This document shows, piece after piece, positions 6,151-8,981 of a stretch of 8,981 nucleotides of DNA. The stretch is taken from the NCBI GenBank assembly GCA_937902565.1, contig CALFMX010000199.1:1-8981 (forward strand). Reading direction: 5' to 3'. Position numbers and translations under genes: made by a program. How positions within the stretch are numbered: the first letter of the stretch is position 1; each line of letters starts with the position of its first letter. Under the pieces are notes generated by a model that worked only from the letters and a program-made list of their open reading frames with translations, did no database searches and was not told the DNA's origin. This DNA is from an uncultured Spirochaetales bacterium (lineage in GTDB: Bacteria > Spirochaetota > Spirochaetia > Sphaerochaetales > Sphaerochaetaceae).

Positions 6151-6659
6151 CGCTTCTCCCAAAATCCCTGATGGTCGAACGCGATGAGACGGCGGAGGTC
6201 CTCATCATCGGTTGGCCCGGCCACCGCAATCGCCCGCTGTCCGTAGGAGAAGAGTGTTGCGCTTGGCAGGTCGAGGGTCGGATTCTCCTCGTTGTTGCCG
6301 GTCATGGAGAGGAGGTCGCGTTCGCTCAGCCCATAGACCAGGCGCCCGATCCCGCTCCAGTAGATCGCCCCGCTGCACATCGCACACGGTTCGACGCTGG
6401 TGTAGAGGGTACACGAGGAGAGGAAGGAGGGCGTATAGCGCCTCACCGCCTCAAAGACCAGCAGCGTCTCGGCGTGCATCACCGAACCCCCGTCGCTGAA
6501 CTTGTTCCCCTGGGTAAGGAGGACCTCCCCTGCCCTGTCGGCGAGCAGGGCCCCAAAGGGGTGGTTGCCCCCCTCAGCTGCTGCCCGGGCGATTGCTGCG
6601 CACCGGGCGAGCAACTCATTATCTCGTACAGTGGGGGTGGTCTGTATGATTGTCTGCAT
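6147..6659 (-). CDS. Zinc-dependent nucleoside/base deaminase (CDA fold, GuaD/TadA-like)
   Basis: This is a cytosolic hydrolytic deaminase of the cytidine deaminase fold. The start chosen is the ATG at 6659 (170 residues), preceded by AGGAG six bases upstream; the frame extends further upstream but without a ribosome site. The zinc centre is complete: HAE (62-64) supplies the zinc His and catalytic Glu, and EPCAMCSGAIYWS (90-102) supplies Cys92 and Cys95. The N-terminal GGNHPFGALLAD (30-41) resembles guanine deaminase and general nucleoside deaminases more than tRNA-editing TadA, and no TadA-typical basic tail is seen. It is the first gene of an operon with mtnA and a purine nucleoside phosphorylase. 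The substrate is therefore probably a purine base or nucleoside: guanine, adenosine or methylthioadenosine. Exact substrate is unknown. Confidence 0.88.
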   Translation of the reverse strand: MQTIIQTTPTVRDNELLARCAAIARAAAEGGNHPFGALLADRAGEVLLTQGNKFSDGGSVMHAETLLVFEAVRRYTPSFLSSCTLYTSVEPCAMCSGAIYWSGIGRLVYGLSERDLLSMTGNNEENPTLDLPSATLFSYGQRAIAVAGPTDDEDLRRLIAFDHQGFWEKR

Positions 6660-6739
6660 CGGATGCTCCTCTCGAAGTAGCCTACCACACGGAACACAGG
6701 GGGTGCAATCTGAAGAAGTGTGGAGATACCCTTCATACA

Positions 6740-6768
6740 TTGACGTTTGGCAAAAGAGTCCGTACAGT
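6740..6768 (+). promoter_or_regulatory. Probable sigma-70-type promoter of the FKBP gene
   Basis: TTGACG (6740-6745) and TACAGT (6763-6768) are separated by exactly 17 bases, giving a start near 6775 and a leader of about 40 bases. The leader contains a small hairpin, TGTTG (6776-6780) with CAACA (6785-6789), right at its 5' end, which might stabilise the message. The rest of the divergent gap (6660-6814) shows no convincing minus-strand promoter for the deaminase operon. Confidence 0.6.
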
Positions 6769-6814
6769 AGTAGAATGTTGTATCCAACAACGACTCTACT
6801 TTAAAGGACGAGAT

Positions 6815-8065
6815 ATGAAAACAACCAATAAACTGATTGTCACTGCGATACTGCTCCTCTTGGCAGTTCTCTCCCCGATCATGGCCTACGGCATGAAGGA
6901 GTCCAATCCCGATGCCCTGACCGTCCGGGTGGTCGCTGCCTTTGACCAATACGGTGAGACAACCTTCGTAGCCAAGGACACGCAGGGCAACGAAGTCAGC
7001 TTCAGCGCCAGCATGTACACCACCTCCAACTGGCCGGTGGCCTCCATCGTTAAGGGAGACTACCTTGAAGTGGTGCTTGCCGGCCACAATGCCACAGAGA
7101 TTCGGTGGATCAATCCCCTGGTGGCAACCGGCGCAACGAGCCTTGCCATCGACATTGAGAGCGCCAGCCCGCTTCAGAGCCTTGAAGAGCGCTTCAGCTA
7201 CACCTACGGCTATCTCCTGATCCAATCCTTTGCCAGCCAGGGCCTCTTCTTCGATGCCGGGTACTACACCAAGGGGGCGCTCGATGGACACATCGATGCC
7301 GAAAGCGAGGTCCAGCGGGGCTTCTTCTCCATCGAGGAGCTCTACGATATCGTCAGCCGCTACCAGGAGGAGATCTGGGATGCCGGCCTTGCAAACGACC
7401 ACTCCGGCGAGGGCTATGCCTCGATCGACGAAGTGAGGGCCCTTCCCGAGCCGACCGACCTCACCGAAGCATTCAGCTATACCTACGGCTACCTGCTTGC
7501 TATCAACCTCACCGGCCAGGGCCTCTCGGTCGATGGGGATCTCTACGCCCAGGGTGCACTGGACTTTGCCAGTGACAACCCGTTGCTGATGAGCGAGTTT
7601 GACATGCAGATCGCCTTCCTCGAGTACCAGCAGGTGATGGAGGCGCAGTACGAGGAGTGGATTGCCGAGATCGCCGCAAGCAACCTTCAGACAGCCGAGG
7701 CGTTCCTTGCACAGAACGCCTCCAACGACGACGTCATCGTCACCGCCAGTGGCCTGCAGTACCAGGTCCTCACCCCCGCCGATGGCCCCAAGCCGACGGT
7801 CGAGGATACCGTTGAGGTCAACTACCAGCTGCAGCTCGTAGACGGCACCGTCATCGACAGCTCCTATGACTATGGAGAGAGTGCACACTTTCCCATGTAC
7901 ATGCTCACCAGCGGCTTCCAGGAGGCCGTGCTGAACATGAACGTCGGCTCGGTCGTGCGCGCCTGGGTCCACCCCGACCTCGGCTACGGTGAGAGCGGCA
8001 GTGATGTCATCCTCCCCAACTCCCTCCTGATCTTTGACATCGAGCTGCTCGGAATCGATGAATAA
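6815..8065 (+). CDS. Exported FKBP-type peptidyl-prolyl isomerase with duplicated FKBP N-terminal domain
   Basis: This is a predicted folding helper outside the cytoplasm that speeds proline isomerisation. The ATG at 6815 has AAAGGA six bases upstream and opens a 416-residue protein; the frame extends further upstream but contains no export signal there. Residues 1-26 form a signal peptide with a likely signal peptidase I site AYG|M. A beta-rich, OB-like region of unknown role spans about 30-112. Two related helical units follow (about 120-188 and 213-283), each containing FSYTYGYLL, resembling the dimerisation domain of Mip/FkpA proteins. The catalytic FKBP domain is 305-414. It keeps Tyr337, Asp348, Phe359, Tyr391 and Phe407, but the FKBP12 Trp59 position appears to be Phe368. 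It is probably monocistronic, with its own promoter and terminator hairpin. Activity is likely but not certain. Confidence 0.87.
   Translation: MKTTNKLIVTAILLLLAVLSPIMAYGMKESNPDALTVRVVAAFDQYGETTFVAKDTQGNEVSFSASMYTTSNWPVASIVKGDYLEVVLAGHNATEIRWINPLVATGATSLAIDIESASPLQSLEERFSYTYGYLLIQSFASQGLFFDAGYYTKGALDGHIDAESEVQRGFFSIEELYDIVSRYQEEIWDAGLANDHSGEGYASIDEVRALPEPTDLTEAFSYTYGYLLAINLTGQGLSVDGDLYAQGALDFASDNPLLMSEFDMQIAFLEYQQVMEAQYEEWIAEIAASNLQTAEAFLAQNASNDDVIVTASGLQYQVLTPADGPKPTVEDTVEVNYQLQLVDGTVIDSSYDYGESAHFPMYMLTSGFQEAVLNMNVGSVVRAWVHPDLGYGESGSDVILPNSLLIFDIELLGIDE
7172..7663 (+). repeat. Internal tandem duplication of the FKBP N-terminal domain (protein-level repeat)
   Basis: Two units of about 70 residues, 7172-7378 and 7451-7663, share the pattern LxExFSYTYGYLL, then a QGL motif, a small turn, Y-x-(K/Q)-GALD and a helix with a YQEEI/YQQVM-like segment. 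The nine residues FSYTYGYLL are identical (7193-7219 and 7472-7498) although their codons differ at synonymous sites. The duplication is therefore old and maintained rather than recent. Confidence 0.75.
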
Positions 8066-8091
8066 CTGACCGAAAAGCATACATCATGACT

Positions 8092-8125
8092 GAAGGGAGT
8101 GCACATGCACTCCCTTCTCGCTTTT
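8092..8125 (+). terminator. Hairpin terminator between convergent genes
   Basis: A perfect 11-base-pair stem, GAAGGGAGTGC (8092-8102) with GCACTCCCTTC (8107-8117), has loop ACAT. It is followed after four bases by a short T run (8122-8125). It lies between the FKBP gene and the convergent YhcH-family gene. The T run is weak on the plus strand and absent on the minus strand, so termination efficiency is uncertain. Confidence 0.7.
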
Positions 8126-8139
8126 GTATGCATATCACG

Positions 8140-8514
8140 CTAGAGGAAGAAGATTACCTTCTTCACCGCCCTGGGGCCTGCGCTGCCCATCTGGAGGCGG
8201 ACGTGCTCACCACCGGCGAGGTGGATGAACATCCCCTCGGTGTTGGTGCTCACCAGGACCGTCTCCCCACTGTCCCGGATGCTGAACAACTCCTCACCCT
8301 CCAGGATTATCTGGATCTGTGGTCCCTCTGCGGTGGTCTCCACCCCTCTCTCATCGCTTGTATACTCGATGATCTGGTAGCGGAGGGCCCCGCTCTCATA
8401 GGAGCCCGCCTTCTGCTCGTAGACCTCTCCCCGGTCGAGGAAGTCGATCAGGGACCCCATCTTCGGGTCGAGGCCAACGTACCACTCCAGGTGGTCGAGG
8501 AGATCTCGGACCAT
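8140..8514 (-). CDS. YhcH/YjgK/YiaL-family protein (DUF386), shortened and lacking usual metal-site residues
   Basis: This is a small cupin-like cytosolic protein of a family whose studied members act in sugar metabolism, for instance the NanQ sialic acid anomerase. It has 124 residues against about 150 usual. Family features are the opening DLLDHLEWYVGLDP (4-17), ILEGEE (70-75), GMFIHLAGGEH (94-104) and the ending VKKVIF (117-122). The expected His and Asp before ILEGEE are replaced by TAEGPQIQ (61-68), while His104 of the second motif remains. The metal site and catalysis may therefore be lost or changed. The ATG overlaps the stop of the upstream cytidylate kinase-like gene by one base (TGATG), and no ribosome site is obvious, suggesting translational coupling. 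A regulatory or binding role is possible; function not assigned. Confidence 0.72.
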   Translation of the reverse strand: MVRDLLDHLEWYVGLDPKMGSLIDFLDRGEVYEQKAGSYESGALRYQIIEYTSDERGVETTAEGPQIQIILEGEELFSIRDSGETVLVSTNTEGMFIHLAGGEHVRLQMGSAGPRAVKKVIFFL

Positions 8515-8981
8515 CAGATCGGCTGACCGGTGTGGGCCGTCGACAGCCGATCGAACTGCATGATGAGTTCAGCACACCCTTCGATGCCGAGCATCCCGCT
8601 ATCCAGGCTCAGGTCGTAGGTACGGCACATCCCCCACTTGCGGTCGCTGTAGTAGTTGTAGAAGTTCGCCCGTTGCTTGTCGGTCTTGAGACAGACATCC
8701 TCCGCCTTGCCTGCGGCGATCTCATACACCTCGGTGGCACGCTTGACCCGATCTGCCAGCTTTGCATGGATGAAGATATTGGTCACATTCGCCTGTTCGC
8801 GCAGGATGTAGTCAGCGCATCTGCCAACGATCACACACGGTCCCAGGCTTGCCAGCCGCTTGATCGTCTTGGACTGGATCAAGAAGAGCTGGTCGTTGAG
8901 CGGCATCTCGGTCACCCCGAGCGCTCCACTGGCCATCGGGTAGTTGCCCATGACCAACGAGTAGAAGATGCTGCTGGTCGC
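8514..8981 (-). CDS. Cytidylate kinase-like family protein, N-terminus beyond the right edge
   Basis: The C-terminal 155 residues of a P-loop nucleotide kinase-like protein are visible; the ATP-binding P-loop would lie outside the window. The frame is open to position 8981, so the apparent internal starts are not real starts. Family signs are TSSIFYSL near the edge, GPCVIVGRCADYILRE (47-62 of the visible part), FIHAKLADRVKRA, then DKQRANFYNYYSDRKWG and YDLSLDSGMLGIEG. These resemble the cytidylate kinase-like family often seen in Firmicutes and spirochaetes, whose true substrate is mostly untested; it is not the standard Cmk. It is co-transcribed with the YhcH-family gene downstream. Confidence 0.8.
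   Translation of the reverse strand, partial: ATSSIFYSLVMGNYPMASGALGVTEMPLNDQLFLIQSKTIKRLASLGPCVIVGRCADYILREQANVTNIFIHAKLADRVKRATEVYEIAAGKAEDVCLKTDKQRANFYNYYSDRKWGMCRTYDLSLDSGMLGIEGCAELIMQFDRLSTAHTGQPI

Noticed and set aside
5152..6171. Plus-strand 339-residue frame antisense to the isomerase
   Set aside because: Its length mirrors mtnA and comes from codon bias; no motif is recognisable, and the minus strand encodes a clear MtnA-family protein.
6660..6814. Minus-strand promoter candidates for the deaminase operon, such as TTGCAC with TAGGCT
   Set aside because: Matches to consensus are about three of six in each box, too weak to annotate.
6479..8080. Minus-strand 533-residue frame opposite the FKBP gene
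   Set aside because: Although it is among the longest frames in the window, it is antisense to a protein with signal peptide and FKBP domain and has no recognisable domain itself.
8086..8526. Plus-strand 146-residue frame opposite the YhcH-family gene
   Set aside because: It begins inside the terminator hairpin, lacks a ribosome site and mirrors the real gene.
1..8981. CRISPR array, insertion sequence, phage or defence-system content
   Set aside because: No direct-repeat arrays, transposase motifs, terminal inverted repeats or defence-type domains were seen; the genes are metabolic, transport and folding functions.

Overview
The window looks like a bacterial chromosome segment, probably from a spirochaete of the Sphaerochaeta/Treponema type. 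This rests on three things. There is a four-gene potABCD spermidine/putrescine transporter whose binding protein is a lipoprotein with a relaxed lipobox. An exported FKBP-type prolyl isomerase carries an extra N-terminal domain. The reading frames strongly prefer C- or G-ending codons. The taxonomic call is inference; nothing here is diagnostic. No mobile element, CRISPR array or rRNA was seen.

Layout. Positions 1-408 are AT-richer and hold a tRNA-Arg(TCT) with its own hairpin terminator, then a probable promoter. Positions 409-4354 are a tight plus-strand operon: potA (ATPase), potB and potC (permeases) and potD (binding lipoprotein), closed by a GNRA-loop terminator at 4372-4398. Positions 4460-6659 are a convergent minus-strand operon read in this order: a CDA-fold deaminase, an MtnA-like isomerase and an MTAP/PNP-family phosphorylase, each joined to the next by a 4-base ATGA overlap. 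A divergent intergenic region (6660-6814) carries a good plus-strand promoter for an exported 416-residue FKBP protein (6815-8065). A convergent hairpin (8092-8117) separates it from a minus-strand pair: a YhcH/YjgK/YiaL-family protein and the C-terminal part of a cytidylate kinase-like protein that runs off the right edge.

How the genes fit together. PotABCD imports polyamines across the inner membrane. The neighbouring operon looks like a methylthioadenosine (MTA) salvage module, and MTA is the by-product of spermidine synthesis. The phosphorylase appears to have an Asn where 6-aminopurine-specific MTA phosphorylases have an Asp. It also resembles the methylthioinosine type and sits beside a deaminase. 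A route MTA -> methylthioinosine -> methylthioribose-1-phosphate -> methylthioribulose-1-phosphate is therefore a reasonable, untested hypothesis, and it is the most interesting idea in the window.

Several real starts differ from the longest open frame. potC begins at 2477, the deaminase at 6659, the isomerase at 6150 and the FKBP gene at 6815. potA seems to use a TTG start.
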